The notes beneath the pieces were generated by a model that had not been told where the DNA came from, searched no databases, and saw only the letters and a program-made list of their open reading frames with translations. From assembly GCF_030867095.1 (NCBI RefSeq), contig NC_081827.1:25172001-25236000 (forward strand): DNA of 64,000 bases. The letters run 5' to 3'. The translations under genes and the position numbers were made by a program. Positions 33,163 to 45,484 of the stretch are shown one piece after another. The DNA comes from Alligator mississippiensis (Eukaryota > Chordata > Crocodylia > Alligatoridae). Numbering within the stretch: position 1 is the stretch's first letter; each line of letters opens with the position of its first letter.

Positions 33163-36100
33163 TATAAAAATATAGTAAATTGAACAGTAGGTTGTTCAGC
33201 TTGTGATCAACCAACAGAAGTTTTCCAATACCCTCCCAGTTTCATTCCCAGGAATATAAAGTAGAAATATGAGCTAGCTAATCTCGGCTTAATATTCAGC
33301 TCTGAAAGGTGAAGGGATGTTCTAATCAGGCTAAATTCACCTGGTACACATACATTTTTTTAAAGCAAAAACCCCCCAAATCTGAGGTACTGGAAATGGT
33401 GAAGCATTTAAAACTAGAATAGCTTAAGCCAGTGTTTCATCATTTGACAATCCATTGTATGCTCAATGTGTTTTGCCTCCTGCAGGCTGCAGGGCTTTTT
33501 TTACTGAGAACAGTTTGAAATGGATATAACGTACTTCTTACCTGTTGACTCTTTTCCTTCCATATGCATGTTGCTGCAGGAGGGCCTGTATTACCCTTCA
33601 TTACAGACAATTCCAGTTTTAGAGAGTACATCAAATCAAGCTCCTTTGCTTCCACAGCACGAACGCTCAAATATTTCCACTGAGAACTGCCCCAGAATTT
33701 GTACGTTGGAAAATTCTAAGATGAGCTCAAAAGAACTATAAACGTGTTTAAATGATAAACTCCTTTCAAGTTAGTGAATGTAAAAAACCCGTCAGAACTG
33801 GCATCTGGTATAGAAGTGACAGTTCTAATTGTGACAATTTTAAAAGTTGCTTTTTCCAAACGTTGATAAAGACCAGATTTTATTAGCGAATGTTTACAGA
33901 TGGGCCTCAAGAGAAATTCTGTGCTGATAAATTTGGGGTTTTCCTATAATGGTAATCCCTATGCACGAGAGTTGAATGGATAATCTACATATGACTGAAG
34001 AGAAACTAGGCTTTACACCAGCTTGATTTTAAACATGCACTTATGTTTATTATATTTTGCTACTCCACTCTCTTAAAATGGTGGCCTTAGGAAAAGCTAC
34101 TTTGGCAGGCAATTGCAAAGATTCCTGTGGAGAGGAAGTGAAAAGACTGGGCACACAAACAAGGGCTGCTGCCATGTTCAAAGCACAGGGGATAGTTCAT
34201 AGAGCAAAATGCAGTCCTAAGTAAATGGGTTTCAGGCAATTTCAGTGTTAAGATAACATCATTAAGAGTAGAACAGATTGTGCTCAAACCCTGCTGTTTA
34301 TAATTAACACATTGCTTCCAAATACTCCAGGGTCCCTGGTAAATAGTCCTCTGCTCAGATCCACCCAGACCAATCAGAGTATTTTCATAAGAAGCCATGC
34401 TGGGCCAGCACCTGTTTGGACAAATCCAAAAGAGCCAAAACACTCTTCTCCCTGGCCAGCTAAGTAGATAGATGAACACAGCTTGCCTTAGTCATTGTCA
34501 CAGTGTCCATATGGCTGTGAAGCTTGTTTTCACAAGAAATCGTACAAGTACTTTATTATGTCGAAGTTCACGGTCCTATAAACAAAAATACAGTATATCA
34601 GAACAATCACCCCTATAGCGTGTGGACTGTAACCTGTTTGGAGACAAGACACACAAGATGCATCTTTCAATCAAGAGGAAGTGATACTCCCAAGATAAAC
34701 AAAAGACAGAGCAATTACATTGCTAAATTACAATTCTTAAATTCTAACCCTGTGGCATTACTGCCAGGAGAAAATGCTGCCTGATTATTTCAACATTTTA
34801 AGACTGAAGAAAACAGTAAAACAATACCTTCTCCAAGATTTTTCTTTCTGATCATTAGACTGTAAAAATAAATGTACTTCTAAGTCGACACCAATTTATC
34901 TTTTTTATTCTGGTAAACATGGCACACTAGTTGGAGATGCAGAGCAGTAATCTATTATGCTATTGAACGTTTTGTTCCTCTTCCAAACCACCTGTTTTAG
35001 CATGTACTGCGTAACTCCTTCATCTGTACTCATTTGTAGTCTGCGTTCTTTCAGTCTTGACACTAGTTGACCCATGTTTGCAGCTAAATTTGAAAAATCC
35101 AAGAATGCTACTCAATAGGATAGAAGATTTTAATGTATACTTTTGTACTTTGATGGCAGGCAGAATGAAATAGCAGTAGAATAAAACATATAATTAATTT
35201 TTTTCTCCAAATTCACTCTGCTGTACAATCTTACATTCAGACTTTGGGGTTTAATGTTTGAATAAATAACCAAAATTACAGGATATAATGACAAGCATAA
35301 AATAAAATGTGTAAAAAAGTATTCAGCACTGCAAAAATAACTGCTTATGATGCTAAGCAAGATTGACTAATTGGATGTCTTATTTGTCAGGCTACAATCA
35401 TTTAATATTCTTAACTCTCACATCACTTTCCAATCTAATTTCTCTAAAAGTTTTCATTAAAGTATTATGTTGGACACAAAAAAGTTTAGAAATAGCCATA
35501 ATACATAACCACAGATACTACTTCTGGGGTCTGTTTCATTAAACTATTAATAATTCAATAGAAATGAACCACCCTAGTTACGACTAAACCACAATGTTAT
35601 GTACAGGAACAAGTTCTTATATTGCCTTACCATGTGTTAATATGTTCACTGTTCCTAACAAGCAGTAACCTTACCAATTAAATGAAATTATTATCCTGTC
35701 ATAATAATTAGCACCACTTGCAACCATATGAGAAGACCCTCCAGATTCTAACACATTTATAAGTTTCTTGCTTCAGTGGTAAAAACCAAAATGGCTGAGC
35801 TTAGTTATCTGGAGTAATTTCAGTAAGAATGTGAAATTATCAATAACATACCAGCCCTTTACTTTCAAACTAGAGCAAGCCAAAAAATGGGAAATCTGCA
35901 GCAGAGGAGATGATGAGCCTACAACAAGGAATCCCTCAGGGCAGGGTAGGCTGGGGTGGCACCTCTCATCCCAAAATAACTTTGCCAACTTTAATTTTTT
36001 TTTCAAAAAGGGAAGGAAACTGGGCTGTATTTTGCTCTGTAGCACCGCAAGGATAAAAAAAAAATGGAAATGCTTGATTAGGAGAGAGAACTCAGGAGTC

Positions 36101-39100
36101 TGTCCCCTTTGCACTCATCAGACCTGCACTCCTGGGTAAGAGCAGAGAAATCCACTGACTCCTATGACTGTGTCTAATAATAAATTATTATTTTAGTACT
36201 ATTCATTTAGGGGAATGGTAGCCTGCCTCCCTGAGACATGTCTGAGGTAAAAAATTAGCTCCCCTTTTTCTGCTGCTGCTAGGATACCCTGGCTCGCATC
36301 AGGGAGAAACAAGCATCTGGGACAGAATTCTGCTGAAGGCAGCGGCATCCTCACACAATAAAGCCATCGTCTGTAAGGTCTACAGACATAAATCTCTTTA
36401 GATCGCATATTATCACAGTTTTACCCTGCTGCTCACACCAAGGTGGAAAATGGCATACACTTGGATCACCACAGAAATCAATATATTCAAAAACTACTTT
36501 TAACTACCCTTTGAAACATGAGTGAGAGAGTGAAACCTGGAAAAGGGATGAAGAAGGTGGAAAGGAGTTAAAAAAATAGGGAATGAAAATGAGAAAGGAA
36601 AAGATAGAGATGCTGGCTTACGTCACACACTGAGAGATGCCAGCACTGTATGTAGCATCTCCCAGAGATGTATAGCTATTGAGATCTGGAAGTAGTAAGG
36701 CTTGTGAAGAGTCACTCTCTTGCGGAAGGGAGTTCTCTGGTGCAGTCTGTCCTCTGCCCCATGCTTCCCAGCACTGCTGAGCATTTCCATGGGTCCTGTG
36801 AAATGCAGCTTTTGTGGAGGTCCAAGCTGTGGAGGGGAAGGTGATCGCTCAGGTAGTCTGGTTCAATTTCATGGAGAACATGAGGACAGAGTCCATGGAC
36901 TGGACTCTGCATTCAGTGCAGAGCTGGTGCAGAGCACAGAGCACCTGGGTGATTTTGCTCACAGCAATCTGTGTTGCTAAGCAGATGGGATGCTGTGTTT
37001 TGTACCAATGGGAGCTTTTTCAGGACATCATTCATGTGGCTGCATTCCTGAGAAGAGCGACTTACACTAATGAAGCCTGGAGGTCATGGCTGTGTTAGCT
37101 CAATCAGGTCTGAATCAGACTAGGTCTCATTTTATTTTTTGTCCAGTTGCAAATGGAAATGGGCATCTTACACTGCCAAGATTACTTAGGCATCTTGCAC
37201 CACAGAGTCCAAAAGGGCTCAAAGGCTATGGGATATAAGAACCTAAAAATATAGGAGTCTATTTAAAGGCCAATCCTTCAGCAGTGGCTGTTACTGAGAA
37301 GAACAGTTCTTTCCCTGCTTCGTACTACAGCATGTCTGCCCTAGGTTCAGCTTTAGTGAGGTAGTGTTCCTCAAAGAGTGATGTTGCATTTGGCCAGACA
37401 CTGAGAAAGCTGGAAGATGGTGCTCTTTACATTTGATGCGCAGGAGATGAAGGGCTGATTGTAGTCAATGTCCTAGAGATACACTGCTGCATATGCTGTT
37501 TTCATCGACTCTTAACTGCTTCACAGTACTGAACAACATGGGGAAAGAACTTAACTGTGCCACGCTCCAAAAGGACTTCAGAGGAGCAACCATTTTTTTT
37601 GCTAGCTTAATTTAATTTATTGGATTGGTTTATGTCAACTAGGGACCCCTTGAAGAAGAGAGACTATAAGAATTCTCATTCTGTTATTCTATGCTTGCAA
37701 CAAATACTGTGCATCAGTTAGGGTTGGGTGAGCATAACATGCCTCTTGGCAGTGCAGTAAATTGACATTTATAGCAATATTTCTATTGAAGAAGTCTTTG
37801 TATTAGAGACAAAGAACGTTCATCACAGAATACAGCTAACGCAGTCTCTGGTCTGACTTAAGTATGCCTTTGCAAATTAAAACTCACTTTAAATAGACTG
37901 AGCTGAACCCTCCCTTAGTAATTCTATTTACATCAATGAAGTTACACTTCTAAATTGAAGGCTGGCATTTGGTTGCTGCTAGATTAGTTCTTGAAGCAAC
38001 AAGAGGAAAAGAATTAGGCTGGAGTATAGCCAACAGCAGGATGGAGAGAGAAGCTGCTTGAATGATGCTGATTTGCTCAAGAATATTTCTTTCAAACTAT
38101 AGTTGAAATGACTAATATAATCTGATTATACAATACCATTGGGGATTTCTGTTATGTCTTCTTCTTATAATCCTTTCCTGTGGTTACTTCATACTTTACA
38201 GGACACCTATTTTCTAGCATTCTACATTTGCATAGTCTCCTTTTGATAATCTATCGCCTTCTGCTTCTGATTGGACTATTAAAGCGAGTTCCCTCCCCAT
38301 TCCCAAAACAGAATAGAAAAAAATGCTAGCATGTACTTTAAGGACAATCCAAGGATATCTTTACTTAATAAGTATGTCTTGATTTCAGAGAGATCCTTTT
38401 TGGACACAATTATGTGCTTAATTAGCATTTGTAAGCGGAAATCTAAAATGTTAACTAATTGCTACTGAAGCCTTTGGGGTTTTGTGTTTCATTATTTTTG
38501 AAACTAATAAAAAGTAAATTAAAAAAGATGATATTCCAGTATTCTTATTAGACATTATGCAAATTTCTTCTCTACTGCTCTTCTAGGCAAGCCCAAATCA
38601 ATATTTAAGGTCCCCATATGCCACAGCCTGAGCCTAATGAAATTTAGAGAACTTGCTCTCTTGAATCCCATTTTTTTAAAGATAATTTTGCAAAATTCTG
38701 ATAAATGAATTAACCCCAGAAGGCTGCAAACACCAAAGAGTTTGTGTATATGACCTGGCAAAGACTGATACCCGGAAATGCCATAAGGCATCTCTGGGCC
38801 ATGGGAGCAAAAATGAGCCACGGCTTTCTGCTCTGACTGAAAAAGATCTTATGAGTGGGGGAAAAACCAAATAAAAACACCCCAAAGTAGAATAAATACA
38901 ACTCTGTAGAATAAAAATTCTGTAAAGTAGAATAGTAAACACCATTGCAATTAGTCTGGTTTTGTGCACTTTGGACTACCCACTGTAATGGAAGAATAAA
39001 ACACAACAAAACATGACTGATTCTATTCGTAATAAGATACCAAGATGATGTCTGAAAAAATAAAGAGCTCCTCATCAAATTTTTCAAAAATATATCCCCC

Positions 39101-39255
39101 TTAGAAACAGGACAAATCTTACTATTATTGCTTTGCTGTGTGAAAAACCTTCAATGAATCAAGTGGTGTATAGGAACTTACAGCATCGTCCTTACTAAGG
39201 GCTTCAGTTTTCATGCCCCATCCTCTCATGACAAAAACCCAGGAATGTGGAACTC
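33163..39255. other. Long apparently single-copy region without genes
   Basis: About 6.1 kb of AT-rich sequence contains no ORF with recognisable domains. A somewhat GC-richer stretch at 36700-37100 has open frames of 80-95 codons on the plus strand but no family resemblance; it may be an old repeat. I see no RNA gene or clear regulatory site. Confidence 0.45.
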
Positions 39256-39260
39256 GGAAG

Positions 39261-40252
39261 TGTGCGGGCCGGACCCCGATCCCGCCCTCGTCGCCATGTG
39301 CGGCGGTGATTCTGATCCCATTCTGGCCGCCATGGGCGGGCCGGGGGTGAACCGGGGTCGTACCGGACCCGTCTTTGTTGCACACGGGCTGTGGCCAGCA
39401 GCCCGGGCACGCGGGGCCGGAGAGAACCATGGGGCGGTTTAGCGCACGCGAGTTAGAATTAGTTACGGAGGCGTAATGGTTGATTGAAAAGATTGTTTAC
39501 TTACACCAAAGATGTTATTGGTGTAGGCTGGACAGGTTTCCAGGCACAGCTCCCACTAGGATCCTCACTAGAGGAACACGACAAATCAATTGCTCCCATG
39601 GAGTTTGCTAGGCTCCGAGGGTCCGGTTAAGTTGGGTTCGAAAAGTTTCCCCAGAGCTATTCAAGGCTCCGCGGGTCCGATAAGTTTTCCCCGGAGTTTG
39701 CTAGGCTCCGCGGGTCCGGTTACAGGAAAGGGATACGTCTAGGATTGTGCTCGGCGGCGAGGAGAGGCTAGAGGCGCGGTTCGTTCTTCCCTCCGGAGTA
39801 GTTAAAGCTCCGTGGGTTCGGTTCTATTGCCTTTATTGCCTGCTTAGGGGAGGCGCGTCGGGTCCGCGAGGGTCCGCAGCGCTTGGAGATCTTCACACAG
39901 AATCTCTCCCGTCCTCCCTCCTCCGACTTGGGCGGAAGCTACCCGAGCCTTATGTATGGCTACCAAACCAATCGCTAGCCGCCACGTGTGCCTACATTAG
40001 GAATGGGCCAATAATGTGGCGTGAATCCTAATACAAATGGCGGGAACTTCTTTACAGCATGTATCACTACAATGCAAAAGAGATGCACCCTGCAAAGAAG
40101 CTACAATTCGGCGGGAAATCCCTCGTTGCACCAGAGTTCTCTCCTGCAGCAGAGAACTCCACCGTGCAAAGAAAGCGACAAATTGGCGGGAAATAATTTA
40201 GCAGTGCCGAAGCACACACACAAACAAAAAATCACAACTTTGGGTTGTGACA
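39261..40252 (-). mobile_element. Solo LTR of an endogenous retrovirus (992 bp), antisense, TSD GGAAG
   Basis: On the plus strand it runs TGTGCGGGCC ... GGGTTGTGACA, flanked by GGAAG at 39256-39260 and 40253-40257. Read on the minus strand it begins TGTCACAACCC. It then carries CCAAT-related motifs (39967-40012, antisense), a TATA-like CATACATAAG near 39959-39950, and AATAAA at 39837-39832, which is the order U3, R, polyadenylation signal. It is CpG-rich, unlike its flanks. No gag-pol-env lies beside it, so it is a solo LTR. A 5-bp duplication is common in vertebrate endogenous retroviruses; the exact class is not determined. Confidence 0.85.
39602..39820. repeat. Short tandem repeats in the LTR downstream of its AATAAA
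   Basis: The motif 'aggctccgcgggtccggtta' occurs in three good copies (about 39610, 39663, 39702) and one degenerate copy (about 39805), at spacings of roughly 40-50 bp apart from the last. Intervening 'ttccccagagct' and 'ttccccggagt' also repeat. On the minus strand most copies fall after the polyadenylation signal, in presumed R/U5. Confidence 0.75.
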
Positions 40253-40434
40253 GGAAGAACTTTGCTTGTCATGAAGCCCAGTCCCTCGATATCACAGGTG
40301 GATTATGTTGATCAAATGCCAGCAGGCCAAGGCACTTAAGGGAGCCCACCCCTGCCCCAGCCCTGGAACAACCAGTAGGCAAGTCTAGGGCCCCCAACGG
40401 GATACTTGCATGCCTGTACACGAATGCCAGGAGC

Positions 40435-41142
40435 TTGGGGAATAAACAGGAGGAACTTGTCCTCCTGTTCAACACAAACAATTATGATGTCATAGGGATG
40501 ATGAAGACCTGGTGGGACTCCACCCATGTCTGGACCACGGGTATAGATGGCTATACCCTGTACAGGAGGGATCGAGCGGACAAAAGGGGCAGGGGTGTAG
40601 CTCTCTATGTCAAGGAGAGCTACGCATCCCTACAAGCTGACACTGGTGCCCAGGGTGGACGACTAGAGACCCTCTGGGTTAAAATCCGTAGGGAATATAG
40701 TACAGGGGATACAATGGTGGGAGTCTACTACAGACCTCCCTCCCAGAATCAAGAGCTTGACCAGGAGTTCGTCAGGGAATTGGCTGAAGCCGCACACTCC
40801 TGGTGCATGGCTGTCACGGGAGACTTCAACTACCTAGACATCTCGTGGGAAGAGTGTTCAGCCAAATCTGAACAGTCGCAAAGCTTCCTCACATGCGTGG
40901 ATGAGCTCTATCTGACTCAAGAAGTCTACGGGCCAACGAGAGGTAAAGCGCTGCTTGACCTTGTACTGGAAACCGGGGACGACCTAATCAGAGACCTAAT
41001 GATCAAAGGGAAGCTGGGTGACAGCGACCATGAGCTGATCACCTTCACCACCCCTGAAAAGCTGGCAAGTCAGTCAGCAGTACAGAGGTCCTCAACTTCA
41101 GGAGGGGTGACTTTGACAAGAGACTTGTCGGTGAGGCCCTAA
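40435..41142 (+). pseudogene. CR1 ORF2 endonuclease domain, frameshifted at the end
   Basis: This is the APE-type endonuclease that nicks target DNA. The open frame is 235 codons and likely begins further upstream in frame (YTNARSLGNK at about 40414). Visible motifs include DGYTLYRRDR, RGRGVALYVKE, VYYRPPSQNQE, the catalytic TGDFNYLDISW (about 40816) and GDSDHELITF with the Asp-His pair (about 41020). A frameshift near 41085 moves the true reading (NFRRGDFDK) into another frame, so the ORF's last residues are out of frame. The linker with WLSRELEDLL and KKSFFRYVGSRRK follows at about 41270-41480. Confidence 0.88.
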
Positions 41143-41557
41143 GGGATGACGACCCCAAGGGGAGGGGAGTCCAGGAAGAGTGGTTTCTCCTCAAGGGAGC
41201 GATCCTAGATGCACAAACTAAGGCTATTTCGTCTAGAAGGAAAAGCAGAAAAGGGACACAGCAGCCCCCTTGGCTCTCCAGGGAACTTGAGGACCTCCTG
41301 CATCTAAAAAGAAAGACCTACAAAGGATGGACAACAGGATCCACCTCCAAGGAGGAATATACTGCACTGGTCTGCACCTGCAGGGAGCAAACCAGGAAAG
41401 CCAAGGCTGCGATGGAACTCCAACTGGCTACAAGTATCAAGGACAATAAAAAGTCCTTTTTTAGATATGTGGGGAGCCGGAGGAAAAGCAAGGGCAACAT
41501 TGGACCCCTGATAAACCAGAAGGGACAACTGACAACCGAAGCTCAGAAAAAGTCAAC

Positions 41558-42248
41558 TTGCTAAATACGCACTTTGCGTTGGTCTTTCACAAGTCCCATG
41601 GGACGTCCCTGCCCACTGTGGGGCAGGGAAGCCCAGGTGAGGGAGATTCCTTGCCCTCCATCAATGCTGACCTCGTGAAGGAACACCTTGAGAGGCTGGA
41701 TACCTTCAAGTCAGCTGGCCCTGACACCCCAGAGTACTTAAGGAGCTGGCCAGCATTATAGCTCAGCCCCCCTGGCACAAATCTTCGAGAGCTCCTGGTG
41801 CTCTGGTGAAGTGCCCAAGGACTGGAAGAAGGTCAATGTGGTGCCTATCTTGAAGAAAGGGAGGAAAGTGGATATGGCAAACTACAGGTCCACCAGCCTG
41901 ACCTCTATCCCGGGGAAGGTCTTAGAAAAGATTATCAAAGAGGCCATCCTTAATGGACTGGCCAATGGCAACATCCTGAGGGATAGCCAGCATGGGTTTG
42001 TTGCGGGTAGGTCATGTTTGACTAATCTCATTTCCTTTTACGACCAGGTGACCTATCACCTGGACAAGGGGGAAGAGATTGATGTCATATATCCTGACTT
42101 TAAAAAAGCCTTTGATCTGGTATCCCATGATCATCTCTTGGCAAAACTGGACAACTGCGACCTCAGGTCCACCACAATCTGCTGGCTGGGGAATTGGCTC
42201 CGTGGTTGGACCCAGAGGGTGGTGGTTGATGGAAGTCAATTGTCGTAG
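41558..42248 (+). pseudogene. CR1 ORF2 reverse transcriptase, N-terminal half
   Basis: There are two frames: 41558-41761 (LNTHFALVF, DLVKEHLERLDTFKSAGPD) and 41811-42248 (CPKDWKKVNVVPILKKGRK, SQHGFVAGRSCLTNLISFYD, KAFDLVSHDHLLAKL). The FDLVSHD box contains a catalytic aspartate. The second frame stops at TAG 42246-42248, where relatives have tryptophan ([14 protein letters not shown]). Reading continues in the same frame afterwards, so this is a nonsense change rather than a frameshift. Confidence 0.85.
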
Positions 42249-43165
42249 TGCCCTGTGACCAGTGGGGTCCCCCGAGGCTCTGTCCTTGGACCTATATTGT
42301 TCAACATCTTCATTAATGATGTGGACATTGAGTCAGAAGCGGACTGGCTAAGTTCGCCGATGACACCAAACTTTGGGGTAGAGCATCCACACCTAAGGAC
42401 AGGGGGGCAATCCAGGCTGACCATGACAGGCTCAGGAAATGGGCGGATGAGAACCTGATGGTGTTTAACACCGAAAAATGCAAGATTCTCCACCTTGGGA
42501 GGAAAAACCTGCAGCATGCTTATAGGCTCGGCAGTGCTACACTGGCTAGCACTATGGACGAGAGGGACTTGGGGGTCAGGACTGACCACAAGATGAACAT
42601 GAGCCTTCAGTGTGATGCTGTGGCTAGTAAGGCAAGCAAAACCCTGGCTTGTATCCATAGATTCTTCTCAAGCAAATCCCAGGATGTCATTCTCCCGTTG
42701 TACTCGGCGTTGGTGAGGCCGCAGCCGGAGTACTGCGTCCAGTTTTGGGCTCCACAATTCAAAAAGGATGTGGAGAAACTTGAAAGAGTCCAAAGGAGAG
42801 CCACACGCATGATCAGAGGTCAGGAAAACAGACCTTACAATGAGAGACTGAGAGCTATGGGACTCTTCAGCCTGGAAAAGCGCAGGCCCAGGGGTGATCT
42901 GATGGCCACCTATAAGTTTATAAGGGGTGTTCACCAGGATCTGGGGGAACGTTTGTTCACCAGAGCGCCCCAAGGGATGACAAGGTCGAATGGTTATAAA
43001 CTACTGCAAAACCGTTTCAGGCTGGACATAAGGAAGAACTTCTTTACTGTCCGAGCCCCCAAAGTCTGGAATAGCTTGCAGCTGGAGGTGGTTCAAGCAC
43101 CTACTTTGAATGCCTTCAAAAGAATCTGGTTGTTTTTCTTGCTAGGATCCTATGACCCCAGCTGA
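42249..43165 (+). pseudogene. CR1 ORF2 reverse transcriptase, C-terminal half
   Basis: After the nonsense codon the frame continues with [21 protein letters not shown] to about 42330. A frameshift then moves the FADDTKLWG catalytic box (Asp pair at 42359-42364) into the frame of the last ORF. That ORF (Met at 42458, ending 43165) carries [64 protein letters not shown] and FRLDIRKNFF, and ends LGSYDPS. All core motifs are present; only point lesions separate the pieces, which suggests moderate age. Confidence 0.88.
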
Positions 43166-43403
43166 CTTCCTGCCCCTGGGCAGGGGGCTGGACTCAATGA
43201 TCTTCCGAGGTCCCTTCCAGCCCTAATGTCTATGAAAATTTATGAAAATCTATGAAATTCTGATTGAATTTGGCAGTGGGTCAAAGGTTTTGGTTTCTTG
43301 TTTTTTCATTATGGGAATGTTATTGTTGCAGAGCTCAGTGAGAAGTCAAAACACAGAAGTAAAGAATAGGAAAGCTAGCAAAAACATCACGTTTGTGTTT
43401 AGT

Positions 43404-43545
43404 GGTGAAAGCACCAGGCTGGGATTCAAGAGATCCAGATTTACTTCCTAGTGACCAATTCTTCTTCAGTATATCAGTGGCTTAGTTTCCCTGGGAATTA
43501 TTCCTTTTGCCTTGTCAATTTAAATTGTCAGCTTTCTGTATCAAG
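43404..43545 (+). repeat. MIR-like SINE fragment
   Basis: The phrase 'gaaagcaccaggctgggatt' followed by 'caagagatccagatttactt' and 'ctcagtggcttagtttccctgg'-like text is the tRNA-derived head and core of MIR-type SINEs. It is diverged and truncated. Confidence 0.45.
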
Positions 43546-43619
43546 GAATGTAGTTATCACATGACTGTACAGAGTCTAAAGCAACAAAGGCCCAAATTCA
43601 GAGAGATGCCCAGATCCTA

Positions 43620-44125
43620 TTGGACAACACTATCTTTCTGGGTGCAATTTAAGGTGCTGGTTTTCACTTAAAAGACCCCAAAAGGCCTGAGCCCTATGTA
43701 CCTACAGGACTGCCTTCTCCCCTATGCCCCACTGGGATCCCTAAGCTCAGCCAAGAGCAACCTCTTGCAAGTACCATCAACATGCCAAGTTTGCCTGGTG
43801 AAAACATATGTAGCTTATTCTTGGTAGTGACCTCTCAGCTCTGTAACTCATTCCTCCCTGAGGCCTGGACATCTTCTGGAAGTGCTTTAAGACCTGCCTA
43901 ATGGGTAGACATTTAGCAGGCAAGTCTATTGTTTGATGGAAGGCAGTGGGGAAGAGGTGCTATATAGTTTATTTTAATACTCTATTGGCTTTTATTAGGT
44001 ATTCTGTTTCTCCTGTTTTGTTCTTGTTTGCTTATTTTATAAGTTATTTTGCTCTCTTCTGCAAGCTGTCCTGAGCTTTTGTCAGGATGGACAGAGATAA
44101 ATCTAACAAACAAACAACTTATTCT
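43620..44125 (+). mobile_element. L2-like LINE 3' fragment
   Basis: The plus strand reads a decayed C-terminal phrase (YLQDCLLPYAP ... AKSNLLQVPS ... LSSVTHSSLRP) matching the order of L2-type ORF2 ends. It is followed by a 3' UTR phrase 'gcaagctgtcctgagctttt' and an 'aaatctaacaaacaaacaac' tail. It has frameshifts and stops throughout. Confidence 0.55.
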
Positions 44126-44129
44126 ATTC

Positions 44130-45150
44130 ATCTGCAAAAATATTTTCTCCACTTGTTGCAGTCCTTCCACTGCAGGAAGTCACTACATTAAGAAAAACTC
44201 TGAATTGGAAAGTTTAAACCTTCATACAGGCCAGCCTTTGCAACATTAAATACCATTTAATGATCTTACCTTGCAATAGCTCTGATGAAATCGAGAGAGA
44301 CAGTACATTTGTATCTTGGTCCATCAAGTTGGTCATCATGGCCAACTAAGGTTAATAGCTGCAGTGTCACAAGAGAGCTGATCTGGAAATGAAAGAAATC
44401 ACTGAAATGTTAATTACTTTTGCAAATAAGAATAGTAATGACCACATTTTAATTTGTTATTAGCATACCTTCTCTAAGGTATGTTTCAGAGGAAAATCAC
44501 ATATTTAGCTATGTTGGCCAACTGACCTTCAACTAGTTTTGCAACTGGGAGAATCAAGAGGGTATAAACTCATATTACCAGTTTTGGAACACAGGCAGCC
44601 TTATGTGCAAGGGCAAGGACACCTTATATCAGGGATTATCTTGAAATTCTCTTGATCAAATCCCTCCACAGGTTCAGAGACTGCCCTTGCAAGACAAGAC
44701 ATGTTCTAAACTCCCTCCCCTGTGCATCTGGAGGCCACTCCCTGAGTTCAATGCCCCAGAGCTCTCTGAGACAGATTACTGCACTCTGCAACCAGGCCCA
44801 TAGAATCATCTTGTTTTGCTAAGAGAAAGAGAAGCCACAAGGTTGCAAGCCTAGAGAAGGGTACCTGAAGACTGAATGCTAAATCAGAAACCCATCAGAC
44901 CTCAGGAGTAGGGCTAGATGAAGAGAAGGAAATGCATGATTATATGCAAAAAATGTTCTCTCTTCCTTTTTCCAAATGATGACTGACATCACAACAACCA
45001 GGGTTTCTGTGATGTTAGGAGTGAGAACATTAGAACATTCAGTGTGATCATCTCAGTGTGCCTTTCTTTGTGATAAGGGCAACGAGAACAAATACTCCTA
45101 TCCTGTTGGCCTCTCCTCAGTCGATGGTGCTTCACCATAACCAGCTGACA
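44130..45150. other. No feature recognised
   Basis: This is AT-rich sequence with no coding signal. A short stretch at 44620-44760 may be an old repeat but is not identifiable by eye. Confidence 0.35.
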
Positions 45151-45153
45151 CTA

Positions 45154-45480
45154 TGGGTGCTTGTATACGGAGCTGCTCCATTACAGCGTGTCAGAGGAGA
45201 CTTAGTTAACTGAGTCAGCTGGAGCATGGCATTTACCATGCTCCAGCAGCCTCCCACGTCTCATGTATCAGTGTCCCTGCACTTCAAACTGTTGGTGGGG
45301 GCACTTGAACTAAAGCTCACTGAATGTTCAACAAGCTTTAGGTCAAGTGCCCCTTCCACCATTTTTAAGCCTGCGGATGCTGATACATGAGACACTTTGG
45401 TGCTTTAATCAGAGTGGCTCTCAGCCACTCTAATTGAAGTGCCACCCCTTCCACCTCTGGAGCATGTGTAAAAGTGCCCA
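45154..45480. mobile_element. Foldback MITE
   Basis: The ends are TGGGTGCTTGTATAC and, reverse-complemented, TGGGCACTTTTACACATGCT. Inside, 'tctcatgtatcagtgtccct' (about 45258) is matched inverted by 'gatgctgatacatgagac' (about 45376), and 'gggggcacttgaactaaagc' by 'gctttaggtcaagtgcccct'. The termini resemble those of 53959-54629. A target duplication is not clear, so the superfamily is open. Confidence 0.6.
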
Positions 45481-45484
45481 ATGT

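Larger units (their letters stand above)
40300..43263 (+). mobile_element. Near-complete CR1 LINE, plus strand
   Basis: This is the longest and best preserved CR1 here. In order it has a short 5' part, the endonuclease domain, the reverse transcriptase and C-terminal domain, and a 3' UTR ending in the CR1 signature 'gatcttccgaggtcccttcc'. A short tandem tail (tctatgaaaat, ttatgaaaatc, tatgaaattctga) closes at about 43263. ORF1 is absent, so it is 5'-truncated. The adjacent solo LTR ends only about 50 bp upstream; which inserted first is not clear. Confidence 0.92.

Noticed and set aside
36712..37098. Possible host exon around 36.7-37.1 kb
   Set aside because: Frames of 80-95 codons on both strands with no conserved motif or convincing splice sites; it is more like an old repeat.
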